64,000 nucleotides of DNA from Hahella sp. HNIBRBA332 (GTDB lineage Bacteria; Pseudomonadota; Gammaproteobacteria; Pseudomonadales; Oleiphilaceae): positions 5,660,501 to 5,724,500 of the forward strand of contig NZ_CP132203.1 of NCBI RefSeq assembly GCF_030719035.1, read 5' to 3'. Every line of letters starts with the position of its first letter. Within the stretch, counting starts at the first letter, position 1. This document shows positions 53,618-62,242 of this stretch, piece by piece. Below the pieces are notes generated by a model. That model made no database searches. It worked only from the letters and a program-made list of their open reading frames with translations, and had not been told where the DNA came from. The position numbers and the translations under genes are program-made.

Positions 53618-55753
53618 ATGATGCTGCGTGTTCTATTTATCTCTGCTTTAGTTGTGGTTATGTCGGGATGCGGATCTGGAGAAGGACCGGACCAAGGCGC
53701 AGACACGCCCGTCGGCATATCGGAACGACCGGATAACACGACTTGTCTGGCCTTCGACAACAGCGGCTCCAGCGCTATCAAGCTGACCCCCATCGCGCAG
53801 GATATGGACTTCTCCAGCCCCATTCTGATGCTGCCCCATCCCAGCCTGAATCATATTTTTTACGTCGTGCAGCAACGGGGACGGGTTTACCGGGTGAACC
53901 TCAACGACAACACCCGCACCACGCTGATTGATCTCTCCGAGCACTACAATCTCAGTACTTGCGGCGAGTGTGGATTACTGGGGATGGCATTCCATCCAAA
54001 CTTCGCCGAAAACGGCTATATCTATTTTTCCTTCACGGAAAACGTCTCTGGCATGACCTCTTATGTGGCCCGGTTCGAAAGCGCGGACAACGGCCTGTCC
54101 CTGCGTTCCGATAGCGGCGGCGATTTGCTGCGGGACAATATGATTGAAGTCAGTCAACCCTATTCCAACCACAACGGCGGACACATCGCTTTCGGCCCGG
54201 ACAATTTGCTGTATTACGGTCTTGGCGACGGCGGTTCCGGCGACGATCCTGACAATAATGGCCAAACCGTCTCCACACTACTGGGCTCCATGTTGCGCCT
54301 GAATGACGATGGATCTCCCGCCTCTGGTAATAACGTGCCCGGCGCGTTACCAGAAATCTACGCCTATGGCCTGCGTAATCCCTGGCGTTGGAGTTTTGAT
54401 CGGGACACCGGCGACTTATGGCTGGGCGATGTCGGACAAGGTCAGTATGAAGAAGTCGACATCATCACCGCTGGCGGCAATTACGGCTGGCGTTGTTATG
54501 AAGGCATGCATCGCACCGGCGCCAGCTGCACAAGCACCGGCCCTTACATAACGCCAGTGGCGGAATACGACCATTCAGAGGGCATTTCCATCACTGGGGG
54601 TTATGTCTATCGCGGCGACGCTATTCCCGGCCTCAAAGGCGTCTATGTTTTCGCCGATTTCGGCTCGGGGACTCTTTGGGGACTGAGAGCCAACGGCAGC
54701 GGCGGCTACGACCGGGAGACCCTGCTGGAAAGCGGCCGTAACGTCTCGTCTTTTGCGGAGGGACCGGACGGCGAACTCTACGTCGTCACCTTTTCCGGGC
54801 TTTTCCGTATCGACCCGGATATTTCGGATACCGACCCAGACTCTGTCCCGGAGCTGCTATCGCAAACCGGCTGCGTCAATCCCGATAATCCCACCCAGCC
54901 TGCATCCGGACTCATCCCCTATACTGTCATCGAGCCATTCTGGTCCGACGGCGCCGACAAACAACGCTTCTTTGCACTCCCCAACAATACCCGCATCGAC
55001 GTTAACGCCGCGGGGGACTTCCAGTTCCCTGTGGGTTCCGTGCTGGTCAAACACTTCCACCTCAACGGCGCTATCATCGAAACCCGTCTCTTTATGCAAC
55101 AGGCGGAAAACGACTGGCGCGGCTACAGTTATCAATGGAACGAGGCGAAAACAGACGCAACGCTGGTCGCGGAAGGGAAAGACGTGGAGTACAACGGACA
55201 AACCTGGCGCTTTCCTGGTTCAGGCGAATGCGCTCAATGCCACACGAGCGCCGCGGGTTTCAGCCTGGGTCTGGAGACAATGCAGTTGAATCGGGAGCTG
55301 ATCTATCCGCAAAGCCGCATACGCGCCAACCAATTGCAAACGCTGGCGCATATCGATGTCTTCTCAGCGCCACTGAGCGACGCGCATCTGGCCAATGCGC
55401 TTCCCGCCAGCAGCAATGACAACGCCTCGCTGGAGCATCGGGCCCGCGCCTATCTGCACAGTAATTGCGCCAACTGTCATCAGCCCGGCGGCACGTCGCA
55501 GAGCACGATGGACTTGCGCTTCTCGACAGCGCTGTCTTCAACCCAAGCCTGTGATCAGGAGCCGTTGAACAGCGATATCGGCGTCGACAATGCGAAGTTG
55601 ATATCGCCGGGAGATGCATCCATGTCCTTGATTTATCTGCGTATGACCCACCCTGGCGAATACCGGATGCCGCCGTTGGCGAGTCATCAAATCGACACGG
55701 AAGGCGGCGCCTTGATTCAGGACTGGATCAACAGCCTGACTTCATGCGACTGA
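53618..55753 (+). CDS. lipoprotein: sugar-dehydrogenase-like propeller fused to diheme cytochrome c
   Basis: A 711-aa lipoprotein (signal VVVMSGC, Cys ~18). Residues ~50-400 form a PQQ-type soluble aldose sugar dehydrogenase/HHIP-like beta-propeller: GLLGMAFHPNFAENGYIYFS, HNGGHIAFGPDNLLYYGLGD, YAYGLRNPWRWSFDRDTGDL and AGGNYGWRCYEG. The C-terminal part has two heme c sites, CAQCH (Cys ~538) and CANCH (Cys ~617), with PGEYRMPPLA supplying a possible axial Met. This matches the SO_2930-type diheme family. It probably oxidises a sugar or alcohol and passes electrons through its own hemes. GGAGGAGG precedes the ATG. No PQQ-synthesis genes are in the window. Confidence 0.85.
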   Translation: MMLRVLFISALVVVMSGCGSGEGPDQGADTPVGISERPDNTTCLAFDNSGSSAIKLTPIAQDMDFSSPILMLPHPSLNHIFYVVQQRGRVYRVNLNDNTRTTLIDLSEHYNLSTCGECGLLGMAFHPNFAENGYIYFSFTENVSGMTSYVARFESADNGLSLRSDSGGDLLRDNMIEVSQPYSNHNGGHIAFGPDNLLYYGLGDGGSGDDPDNNGQTVSTLLGSMLRLNDDGSPASGNNVPGALPEIYAYGLRNPWRWSFDRDTGDLWLGDVGQGQYEEVDIITAGGNYGWRCYEGMHRTGASCTSTGPYITPVAEYDHSEGISITGGYVYRGDAIPGLKGVYVFADFGSGTLWGLRANGSGGYDRETLLESGRNVSSFAEGPDGELYVVTFSGLFRIDPDISDTDPDSVPELLSQTGCVNPDNPTQPASGLIPYTVIEPFWSDGADKQRFFALPNNTRIDVNAAGDFQFPVGSVLVKHFHLNGAIIETRLFMQQAENDWRGYSYQWNEAKTDATLVAEGKDVEYNGQTWRFPGSGECAQCHTSAAGFSLGLETMQLNRELIYPQSRIRANQLQTLAHIDVFSAPLSDAHLANALPASSNDNASLEHRARAYLHSNCANCHQPGGTSQSTMDLRFSTALSSTQACDQEPLNSDIGVDNAKLISPGDASMSLIYLRMTHPGEYRMPPLASHQIDTEGGALIQDWINSLTSCD

Positions 55754-55785
55754 ACTTTATGGCCATCTATATTGATTAACAAACA

Positions 55786-55806
55786 GGCGGACACTGCTTG
55801 TCCGCC
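55786..55806. terminator. hairpin between the cytochrome lipoprotein and Na/Pi genes
   Basis: GGCGGACA and TGTCCGCC pair perfectly around a 5-nt loop, 33 bp after the stop codon. No U-run follows, so it may be rho-assisted or a processing site. Confidence 0.45.
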
Positions 55807-55842
55807 GCATAAATAAAACACGTAGTAGGGGAGAAAGAAGGA

Positions 55843-57399
55843 ATGCTCGCGCATTTTTTGGGAGGCGTCGGCCTGTTTCTGTTGGGAATGACCTTGTTGA
55901 CGGATGGCCTCAAACTCGCCGCCGGTCCCGCGTTGGAAGTCATGCTCAGCCGCTGGACATCAACGCGCCCGCGAGCCTTGGCCAGCGGCGTGGCCATCAC
56001 GGCCCTGGTACAGTCCTCCAGCGCCGTCACGGTCGCGACCTTGGGGTTCGTCAACGCCGGTCTCTTGATGTTTGAACACGCCACCTGGGTCATTTTCGGC
56101 AGTAACGTCGGCACCACATTGACGGCCTGGCTGGTGGCGCTACTGGGCTTCAGCATCAAAATCGACGCTTACGCTTTACCGTTAATCGGCATCGGCGCCT
56201 TCATCCATCTGGGCGGTCGCAGCCCCCGTCTAAAAGCCGCAGGGACCGCCATCGCCGGCTTCGGCTTGCTCTTCCTGGGCATCGACGCCATGAAGTCCGC
56301 TTTTGAAGGCGTGGGCGCCAATTTTACGGATAACCTCAACTTTGGAGACAACCTCTCTCTGCTATGGATGGTCGTTGTCGGCGCTATATTGACCGTGCTA
56401 ATGCAATCCTCCAGCGCCGCTATCGCCATCATTCTGACCGCCATCGCAGGAAAAATGCTGCCTCTGGAAGCGGGAGCGGCGGCGGTAATTGGGGCGAATA
56501 TCGGCACGACTTCCACCGCCATTCTGGCCTCCTTCGGCGCCACCGCCAATGCTAAACGCCTGTCGCTGGCGCATGTGTTATTCAACCTCATCACCGGCGC
56601 TGCCGCCCTGGCGATGCTGCCTTTGTTTCTGTGGGCCCTGGGAGCGCTCAGCGGCATGCGCCAGGACCTGAATAACCCTGCGGTTTTGCTGGCGGCCTTC
56701 CATACTATTTTCAACCTGCTGGGCGTCGCCCTGATGTGGCCGTTGGGAACGCCAATGACCGCATGGCTGAAAACCCGCTTTCAGAAGGGCGGCAAAGTAC
56801 TCTCACTGCAACATCTGGATAAGAGCGCCACTGTCGTACCGGACGTCGCTTTTCACGCTGTCGTCATGGAACTCGAACGTTTTCAGGGTCTGCTGTCCGC
56901 CCATATCCAAAACTCACTGCTCAATCCCGGCGACAACCGTACGCTGGAAACGCGCCGCGAGCTGAAAGCGTTGCTGGATGAACTGAACCAGCACATCACT
57001 CATATTCTGCATCAGCCGCTGCGCCTGCCGCTGACGCAGCAACTCCCCCAATGTCTGCAAGTGATTCAATACGCCTATAATCTTTTGGAGACGCTGAATG
57101 AGGTAGAGCAGGAACCGTTGCTGGATCGCTCTCTGACAGCGCCTATGAGCGATTGGCTGAGTCAGTACTGCCATCCATTAATCGTGACGGAAACAGTGCA
57201 GGAAGGCGCTGACAGCGCGGCTCAGGCAGAACTCTCATATCGTGAGGCCAAACAGAAGCTGCTTGACGACGCACTGGAGAAAACCATCAAGTTAACTACG
57301 ATGAATCAGGCTCTACAGCGATTGAGCCTGTATAAGCGGATGCAGGAGCAGATGTTGAAAGCCGCCCGCTTAGTGGCCGGCTTAAAGCCCGCACCTTAA
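55843..57399 (+). CDS. Na+/phosphate cotransporter (NptA-like) with PhoU-like tail
   Basis: A 518-aa protein. The membrane half (~1-310) has the two inverted PF02690-type repeats marked by QSSSA: ITALVQSSSAVTVATLGFVN near 57 and VLMQSSSAAIAIILTAIAGK near 188. GSNVGTTLTAWLVALLG and GANIGTTSTAILASFGATAN follow each. The cytosolic half (~330-515) is helical and PhoU-like. It would bring in phosphate with sodium, fitting a marine organism. AAGAAGGA precedes the ATG. The next gene has its own Fur-box promoter. Confidence 0.92.
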   Translation: MLAHFLGGVGLFLLGMTLLTDGLKLAAGPALEVMLSRWTSTRPRALASGVAITALVQSSSAVTVATLGFVNAGLLMFEHATWVIFGSNVGTTLTAWLVALLGFSIKIDAYALPLIGIGAFIHLGGRSPRLKAAGTAIAGFGLLFLGIDAMKSAFEGVGANFTDNLNFGDNLSLLWMVVVGAILTVLMQSSSAAIAIILTAIAGKMLPLEAGAAAVIGANIGTTSTAILASFGATANAKRLSLAHVLFNLITGAAALAMLPLFLWALGALSGMRQDLNNPAVLLAAFHTIFNLLGVALMWPLGTPMTAWLKTRFQKGGKVLSLQHLDKSATVVPDVAFHAVVMELERFQGLLSAHIQNSLLNPGDNRTLETRRELKALLDELNQHITHILHQPLRLPLTQQLPQCLQVIQYAYNLLETLNEVEQEPLLDRSLTAPMSDWLSQYCHPLIVTETVQEGADSAAQAELSYREAKQKLLDDALEKTIKLTTMNQALQRLSLYKRMQEQMLKAARLVAGLKPAP

Positions 57400-57436
57400 T
57401 GGACGTCCTGGCTTGACAGTCCGCTTCGGCTCAGAG

Positions 57437-57455
57437 TTAAATGATAATCATTATC
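57437..57455 (+). promoter_or_regulatory. Fur box
   Basis: TTAAATGATAATCATTATC matches the 19-bp Fur consensus at 16 positions, including all of ATGATAATCATTATC. It lies 26 bp before the fagA-like start, so Fe-Fur would block transcription of the fagA-fumC unit when iron is plentiful. Confidence 0.9.
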
Positions 57456-57480
57456 AATTAATGAACTTAACATCCGATCC

Positions 57481-57855
57481 ATGACAGGGACCCTTCACGG
57501 CTTCGATACACAAGAGCCGGCTATTCGCGAACTACGCCGCAAGATTCGCTACGCTACGGAAGCGGACAACCCGCAGTTACTGTCCTTGTGGCTGTCGATG
57601 GAAGAAACCCTGGCTCCTGCCTGCGCAACCAGTCGCTGGCGGTTGTACGCTGCGGAGTTCCGGCTCTTGTTGGACACTCTCGCGGACGACCTGATTCCCA
57701 ACCACTGGCGCACGTTGTGCATGGATCAGATTTATCGCCCCCTGGCGGCGCTGAGCCGCATCGCTGATGGCGAGCCTCGTCGCCGCCAACTAAATGAGCT
57801 CCTCTACGAACTCAGAACCACCAGCCATTTTTTTCAAGCCAGCCTGACCGGCTGA
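57481..57855 (+). CDS. fagA: FagA-like protein (Fur-associated gene)
   Basis: A 124-aa cytosolic helical protein. The position directly before fumC under a Fur box, and segments such as FRLLLDTLADDLIPNHWRTL, match FagA of Pseudomonas aeruginosa, first gene of the iron-repressed fagA-fumC-orfX-sodA operon. Its molecular role is unknown. The match is from memory of gene order and a short segment. The gene ends 19 bp before fumC. No orfX or sodA follows here. The start has no strong ribosome-binding site. Confidence 0.75.
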   Translation: MTGTLHGFDTQEPAIRELRRKIRYATEADNPQLLSLWLSMEETLAPACATSRWRLYAAEFRLLLDTLADDLIPNHWRTLCMDQIYRPLAALSRIADGEPRRRQLNELLYELRTTSHFFQASLTG

Positions 57856-57874
57856 AACACTCAGGAGAGACAGT

Positions 57875-59251
57875 GTGAAAACCCGTATCGAAAAAGACAG
57901 CATGGGCGAATTACAAGTGCCGGCGGAGGCCTTGTACGCCGCGCAAACCCAACGCGCCGTCAACAACTTTCCCGTCAGCGGCGAGCGCCTTCCCAAGGCT
58001 TTCATTCGCGCCCTGTTGCTGGCGAAATCCGCCGCGGCGCGCGCCAACGTCAAGTTGGAGCTGATTCCCGCCAAAATGGGCGACGCTATCTGCGAAGCGG
58101 CGCAGCAGTTGCTGTCCGCCGACGACATGATGACTCACTTCCCGGTGGATGTATTCCAGACTGGCTCCGGCACCAGCACCAACATGAACGCCAACGAAGT
58201 GTTGGCGAGCCTCGCCAGCCGCCTTCTGGATGAAAAAGTCAGCCCTAACGACCATATCAATTACGGACAAAGCAGCAACGATATCATCCCCAGCAGCATC
58301 CACATCAGCGCGGCGCTGGAACTGGACAAGCAGCTGCTGCCGGCGTTGCGCCACCTGTTAAATACCATTCAAGACAAAGCCGCGCAGACCGATGGCTACA
58401 TTAAGACTGGCCGCACCCACTTAATGGACGCCATGCCAGTGCGTCTGAGCCAGAGCCTGCTGGGTTGGGGCGCGCAGATTGAGCAGAGCATCGCCGCACT
58501 GGAAGCGACGCAACCGGCGTTGCACACTCTGGCTCAAGGCGGCACGGCGGTGGGCACCGGCATCAACGCGCATCCGGATTTCGCCGCGGAATTCAATCGC
58601 CAGCTCAGTGAGATGACGGGTCTGAGCTTCAAACCCGCCGCTAATTTCTTCTCTCACATTGGCTCGCAGGACATCGCTGTCTCTCTGTCCGGCCAATTGA
58701 AGACTGTCGCCGTCGCCATCATGAAGATCGCCAACGATTTGCGCTGGATGAATTCCGGTCCGCTGGCGGGACTGGGCGAAATTGAACTGGAGGCGCTGCA
58801 ACCCGGCTCGTCCATCATGCCCGGCAAGGTCAACCCGGTCATACCCGAGGCGGCGGCCATGGCGGCGGCGCAGGTTATCGGCAACGACGCCGCTATCACT
58901 ATTGGCGGCCAGTCCGGTAATTTTGAGCTGAACGTTATGTTGCCGCTGATCGCCCGCAACCTGCTGCAGAGTATTGAGCTGCTGTCCAACGTCAGCCAAT
59001 TACTGGCGGACAAAGCCATCGCCACCTTCAAAGTCAACGAAGCCAAATTGCAGGAAGCGCTGTCTCGCAACCCCATACTGGTCACGGCGCTGAATCCGAT
59101 CATCGGTTACCTGAAAGCGGCGGAAATCGCCAAGCAGGCGTACAAAGAAGGTCGCCCGGTCATCGATGTGGCGGAGGAGAAAACCGATCTGCCCCGACAA
59201 GAACTGGAGAAGTTACTGGACCCGGCCAAACTGACCCACGGCGGCCTGTAA
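57875..59251 (+). CDS. fumC: class II fumarate hydratase
   Basis: A 458-aa iron-independent fumarase of the TCA cycle, active when iron is scarce. Conserved blocks are QVPAEALYAAQTQRAVNNFP, FQTGSGTSTNMNANEVLA, INYGQSSNDIIPSSIHISAA, TGRTHLMDAMPVRLSQ (catalytic His) and the signature GSSIMPGKVNPVIPEAAAMA at about residue 310. The start is GTG 57875 with CAGGAGAGACA. With the Fur box upstream, this is the iron-sparing replacement for Fe-S fumarases, as in Pseudomonas. Confidence 0.96.
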   Translation: MKTRIEKDSMGELQVPAEALYAAQTQRAVNNFPVSGERLPKAFIRALLLAKSAAARANVKLELIPAKMGDAICEAAQQLLSADDMMTHFPVDVFQTGSGTSTNMNANEVLASLASRLLDEKVSPNDHINYGQSSNDIIPSSIHISAALELDKQLLPALRHLLNTIQDKAAQTDGYIKTGRTHLMDAMPVRLSQSLLGWGAQIEQSIAALEATQPALHTLAQGGTAVGTGINAHPDFAAEFNRQLSEMTGLSFKPAANFFSHIGSQDIAVSLSGQLKTVAVAIMKIANDLRWMNSGPLAGLGEIELEALQPGSSIMPGKVNPVIPEAAAMAAAQVIGNDAAITIGGQSGNFELNVMLPLIARNLLQSIELLSNVSQLLADKAIATFKVNEAKLQEALSRNPILVTALNPIIGYLKAAEIAKQAYKEGRPVIDVAEEKTDLPRQELEKLLDPAKLTHGGL

Positions 59252-59270
59252 GCGTCGCCTTACAGCTTAA

Positions 59271-59306
59271 GAAAAGTCTCGTGGCGCCGATGCGTCACGA
59301 CTTTTC
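59271..59306. terminator. bidirectional terminator-like hairpin after fumC
   Basis: GAAAAGTC-TCGTG pairs with CACGA-CTTTTC (2-nt mismatch, 12-nt loop). The A-rich and T-rich flanks form the stem base, as in bidirectional terminators. Its far arm overlaps the stop codon of the convergent ArsR-type gene. Confidence 0.55.
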
Positions 59307-59669
59307 CACTATTGCCGAAAGGGCGTCCTGTTCGCCTTCGGACTCTTCCTGCGCCGGTTCACACAAAGCGTCGCTATCTGCGCGCTCCTCTTGGATAAAA
59401 CGATTAAGTGAGCAAACTTCGGAAAGAAAGCTCATCAGTGCGCTAGCGACATTTTCCTCTACCAAAGAGTAAGTGACATAAAGTCCCTTTTTTTCCTCCT
59501 GCACCAGCCCTGACGCCAATAATATGGAAAGATGTTTGGAGATGGCCGGCTTGGAGATATCGAATCGATCGGCGATTTCTCCCGCGGTCAGCGGCGACTT
59601 GGAGAGGTACGCCAGAATTCTTCTACGGGGGGTGGAGGACAGAGCCTTAAACACATTATCCGTACTCAT
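59295..59669 (-). CDS. ArsR/SmtB-family transcriptional regulator
   Basis: A 124-aa winged-helix repressor: VFKALSSTPRRRILAYLSKS, then the HTH LTAGEIADRFDISKPAISKH and LSILLASGLVQEEKKGLYVT wing. The C-terminal ~40 residues are acidic. The usual metal motif ELCVCDL is absent, and it resembles the SdpR/autorepressor branch without metal cysteines in the HTH. It probably senses a small molecule or partner protein. Its target may be itself; no repressed neighbour is obvious. It converges on fumC. Confidence 0.9.
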   Translation of the reverse strand: MSTDNVFKALSSTPRRRILAYLSKSPLTAGEIADRFDISKPAISKHLSILLASGLVQEEKKGLYVTYSLVEENVASALMSFLSEVCSLNRFIQEERADSDALCEPAQEESEGEQDALSAIVEKS

Positions 59670-59705
59670 AATAGTCCCTACTACGCTTATCAGTTCTAAT
59701 TGTTT

Positions 59706-59885
59706 TTAACGACAAGGTTCATATAGAACCATCCGGGGGGGTAAATCAATGGTTAACGCACGCCCCCGCACTTCCTTCTTACAGACCATCATTAGGGCTT
59801 CAAGTTCCACTGGCGGGAAAACCTGGGGTTTCTCCCAGATGACCTGCGCCGAGAATATGCTGTAATCATCGCCTGATTTAATCAT
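59706..59885 (-). CDS. small hypothetical protein, doubtful
   Basis: A 59-aa reading from ATG 59885 (MIKSGDDYSIFSAQVIWEKP); a TTG at 59927 gives 73 aa. The composition is protein-like, and GAGGAGGA lies upstream, but 13 bases from the ATG, which is too far to be ideal. It would sit between the ArsR-type gene and the divergent gene at 59943. No family recognised. It may be noncoding. Confidence 0.35.
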   Translation of the reverse strand: MIKSGDDYSIFSAQVIWEKPQVFPPVELEALMMVCKKEVRGRALTIDLPPRMVLYEPCR

Positions 59886-59942
59886 TGCGACGCCGCTGTC
59901 CTCCTCATAGGCGTTATCCTGGTGCAAGGAGAAAAACTGAAC

Positions 59943-61229
59943 ATGTCGTTCGCCACTTATCGCACTATCGCCATCTCCGCTCTGGTTTTACTGGTTTACT
60001 TTTCCTTGGGAGACAGCGATGAAGAAGAGGAGCTTCCCTTTCAAGAGTCCGGCTCCCAGGCAGGACCGGTTAACAATGCAGAGCTTCCGGTTTATGAACT
60101 CCCTGATGATTACGAAGCTCTGCTATGTGAGTCGACGTCAGGCATAGTCGCTTCCAATTACCAGGTGGATTATAAAATTCTCCTGCTGATGGAAGATGGC
60201 TCCGCGTATGGGTCATTGGGAGAGCCGCCGGAGGATTTCAACGCGGAAGAGTCCCGGGAGAAACAGCCTGCGCGCTGGGGAATCTGGGAAAGGGATGACG
60301 ATGGCTACCGCGTCAGAATTCCAGAAGATGCGAATGAGTGGCGCACCTTCTCAAAGACCAGCCGCCTGTTTCCCGCCCGCAAAGGCGAACGCCTGCACAG
60401 AAGGATCTATCACAGGGTCGCTTATGGCATGGCGGGGATATCCATGAGTAGCACGGTCAACACCCGTCGTTGGACATTTAGGGGCGACGGGAGCTTCTCC
60501 AAAGGGCATTCCAGTCTAGCGGGTAGCGGCGGCGCTTATTCCTCTATGACTGGAACATCCGTTTATGCGCAGTCGAGCAGCGACGAGTCAGGGGACCAAT
60601 CACTGGCGGCGGGATCAGGTCCCGGCGTTTTCAGCAGTTCCCAGAGAAAAGGCGGCGATGGCTCTAATAATCGAGGGGAATACCAAATTTCTGGATATAC
60701 GTTGACGCTAAACTTCGATAATGGCGAACAGGTGCGGAAATTGTTTGGTTTCTGCTCTGATGATCGCACCAGACCCTTTTTGGATGGCCGCGTTTTTTGG
60801 ATGGATGAGACTGATCTGGAGGAAGACCTTCCCCGGAACTTTGAGTTGGTGATGAACGTCAACGAGGACCGCTTCTATAGACCGAAGAATCTGCAAGACA
60901 ATGAAGTGCTTAGACTGGCGTTCAGCGATAGCCTGAAACGTAACAAAGATTCTTTTCAGCAGCAATTTGAGAATTATGTGCGCGCCGACCTAGCTTCCTT
61001 GGGGAAGGAGTTGGACGACGAAGAATGGAAACTGGACAACCGCACCGCCATTTTCACCGCCTTGGTTGAGGACGCAAATCCCATGCCCTTATATGTGTCC
61101 TACCTAGCCGTGCCGGAGGGTGAGAAGTACTGGAAATATCTGCGTATCCTGATGTCAGACGAAGATATTCTTTCGCGTTATAACGAAAAACTCACTCCCG
61201 TAATGAAGCGCTTTTTTACGGGAAAATAA
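59943..61229 (+). CDS. membrane-anchored protein of unknown function
   Basis: A 428-aa protein with an N-terminal hydrophobic segment (TIAISALVLLVYFSLG) followed by acidic residues. The middle contains a Ser/Gly-rich stretch (residues ~185-240), then GEYQISGYTLTLNFDNGEQV and VRKLFGFCSDD. The latter resembles a lipocalin-like strand pattern I have seen at the C-end of assorted hypothetical proteins. The last ~120 residues are helical. AAGGAGAAAAACTGAAC precedes the ATG 59943; an upstream GTG is rejected. No function can be assigned. Confidence 0.65.
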   Translation: MSFATYRTIAISALVLLVYFSLGDSDEEEELPFQESGSQAGPVNNAELPVYELPDDYEALLCESTSGIVASNYQVDYKILLLMEDGSAYGSLGEPPEDFNAEESREKQPARWGIWERDDDGYRVRIPEDANEWRTFSKTSRLFPARKGERLHRRIYHRVAYGMAGISMSSTVNTRRWTFRGDGSFSKGHSSLAGSGGAYSSMTGTSVYAQSSSDESGDQSLAAGSGPGVFSSSQRKGGDGSNNRGEYQISGYTLTLNFDNGEQVRKLFGFCSDDRTRPFLDGRVFWMDETDLEEDLPRNFELVMNVNEDRFYRPKNLQDNEVLRLAFSDSLKRNKDSFQQQFENYVRADLASLGKELDDEEWKLDNRTAIFTALVEDANPMPLYVSYLAVPEGEKYWKYLRILMSDEDILSRYNEKLTPVMKRFFTGK

Positions 61230-61438
61230 AGTGAAGGAAATTTGTAATTACACACTGATCTAGTGTGTTAACGAGCCCCCTATAAAGGGTATATGCACAT
61301 GCAGTTTTTCGTGAATGGAGTAATTCGAATTTCCAGAAGCTTACACTGGATTTAGTGAACTGGATTGAGTGCCTTCGAAGACTTGAAATTGATAAACACG
61401 CATGCGCGTTATACAAATGTTATGAGTAAGTCGAGCCT
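61230..61438. other. A+T-rich gene-free stretch
   Basis: The 209 bp between two genes hold a hairpin ACACACT-GATCT-AGTGTGT (61250-61268), possibly a terminator for the preceding gene although no U-run follows. No coding sequence is seen. Confidence 0.45.
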
Positions 61439-61714
61439 GTGAAACCCAATATTCTCATCATAGTATTTATCAGTTCAATTTTATTTTTTTGTGTGGGTGT
61501 GTTTCTCGGAGATTTAGCTGGTATAGGGGGTTATGATGGTATTGCGCCAAGGTTTCTATATGAAAAGCTGAACTTACAGCCAGGAAATGAGAGGCTGTTT
61601 CATATGGCAGAAACAGGTTCAATAGCCTTGCTATGGATAGGGATAATTTTATTTTTAATATTTTTAGTCGGCCTAATTATTTTTCTTATCCAAAAAGTTA
61701 AAGCTCATAAGTAG
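61439..61714 (+). CDS. small two-helix membrane protein, unknown
   Basis: A 91-aa protein with helices at residues ~5-25 (ILIIVFISSILFFCVGVFLG) and ~62-85 (IALLWIGIILFLIFLVGLII), a periplasmic loop between and a basic tail (KVKAHK). The only in-frame start is a GTG (61439) just after a stop codon, with a weak GAG ribosome-binding site. The DNA is visibly A+T-richer than the core genes, suggesting acquisition. Family not recognised. The stop lies within an 8-bp inverted repeat (61708-61715 with 61740-61747). Confidence 0.5.
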   Translation: MKPNILIIVFISSILFFCVGVFLGDLAGIGGYDGIAPRFLYEKLNLQPGNERLFHMAETGSIALLWIGIILFLIFLVGLIIFLIQKVKAHK

Positions 61715-61830
61715 CTATATAAAAATTTCCCAATAAAATAAGCTACTTAAAAACATCGATCTGGTTAAATCCCGCACAGTGAAGTACGTTATTATTAACA
61801 TGGCAATGATATTGGCATGTTAATACTCAG

Positions 61831-61977
61831 GCGCATGGATGCGCTTGCGCGGCGGCTAGCTGCGGGAGACAGGGTCTGACATGTGCAGGTCCTGTCGTTT
61901 CAGACAAATAGAAGGAAGCTATTTGTCTGCCTGATTAATAGTGCGGCATAGATATAGGCATGCTATGCCGCATTAAT
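61831..61977. repeat. cluster of perfect inverted repeats
   Basis: Four dyads follow one another. GCGCAT-GG-ATGCGC is at 61831-61844. GACAGG / CCTGTC is at 61868-61896. CAGACAAATAG / CTATTTGTCTG, an 11-bp stem with 7-nt loop AAGGAAG, is at 61901-61929. TGCGGCATAG / CTATGCCGCA, a 10-bp stem with 11-nt loop, is at 61942-61972 and is flanked by ATTAA / TTAAT (61934-61938 with 61973-61977). Such density is not expected by chance and suggests a structured RNA or the ends of small palindromic elements. Confidence 0.7.
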
Positions 61978-62217
61978 ATAAGCTCTGCTGGTATTCAAGA
62001 AACTGCTAATTAGTCGCTTGACTGAGGCTTCCAGACTGGTAGGGTAAATCCTAAGTCCTGCTCGATGGACATCCAATTGCGTCCAGAATGTTACAGGTAA
62101 AAATACTAACCTGTTTAAATTTTCCATCGGTCGCAAAAGTGTACCAAATTTAGATAAGTCTGGTTTACTGGAAGTAAAATTACACGCTAACAAACTGATT
62201 CAAAAGGACAATTTTAT

Positions 62218-62242
62218 GAGAGAGTATTATTTAATACCTCTC
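62218..62242 (+). promoter_or_regulatory. leader hairpin before the solute-binding protein
   Basis: GAGAG-A-GTATTA pairs with TAATAC-CTCTC (one bulged A) immediately before the AAGGAGGG ribosome-binding site (62247-62254). A short frame, MREYYLIPLAQGG, begins at 62216 behind AAAGGA and overlaps the gene start in another frame, so it may be a leader peptide. Both are inferred from sequence only. Confidence 0.4.

Noticed and set aside
61250..61977. Integron attC sites
   Set aside because: The inverted repeats lack paired RYYYAAC/GTTRRRY core sites and no integrase is nearby.
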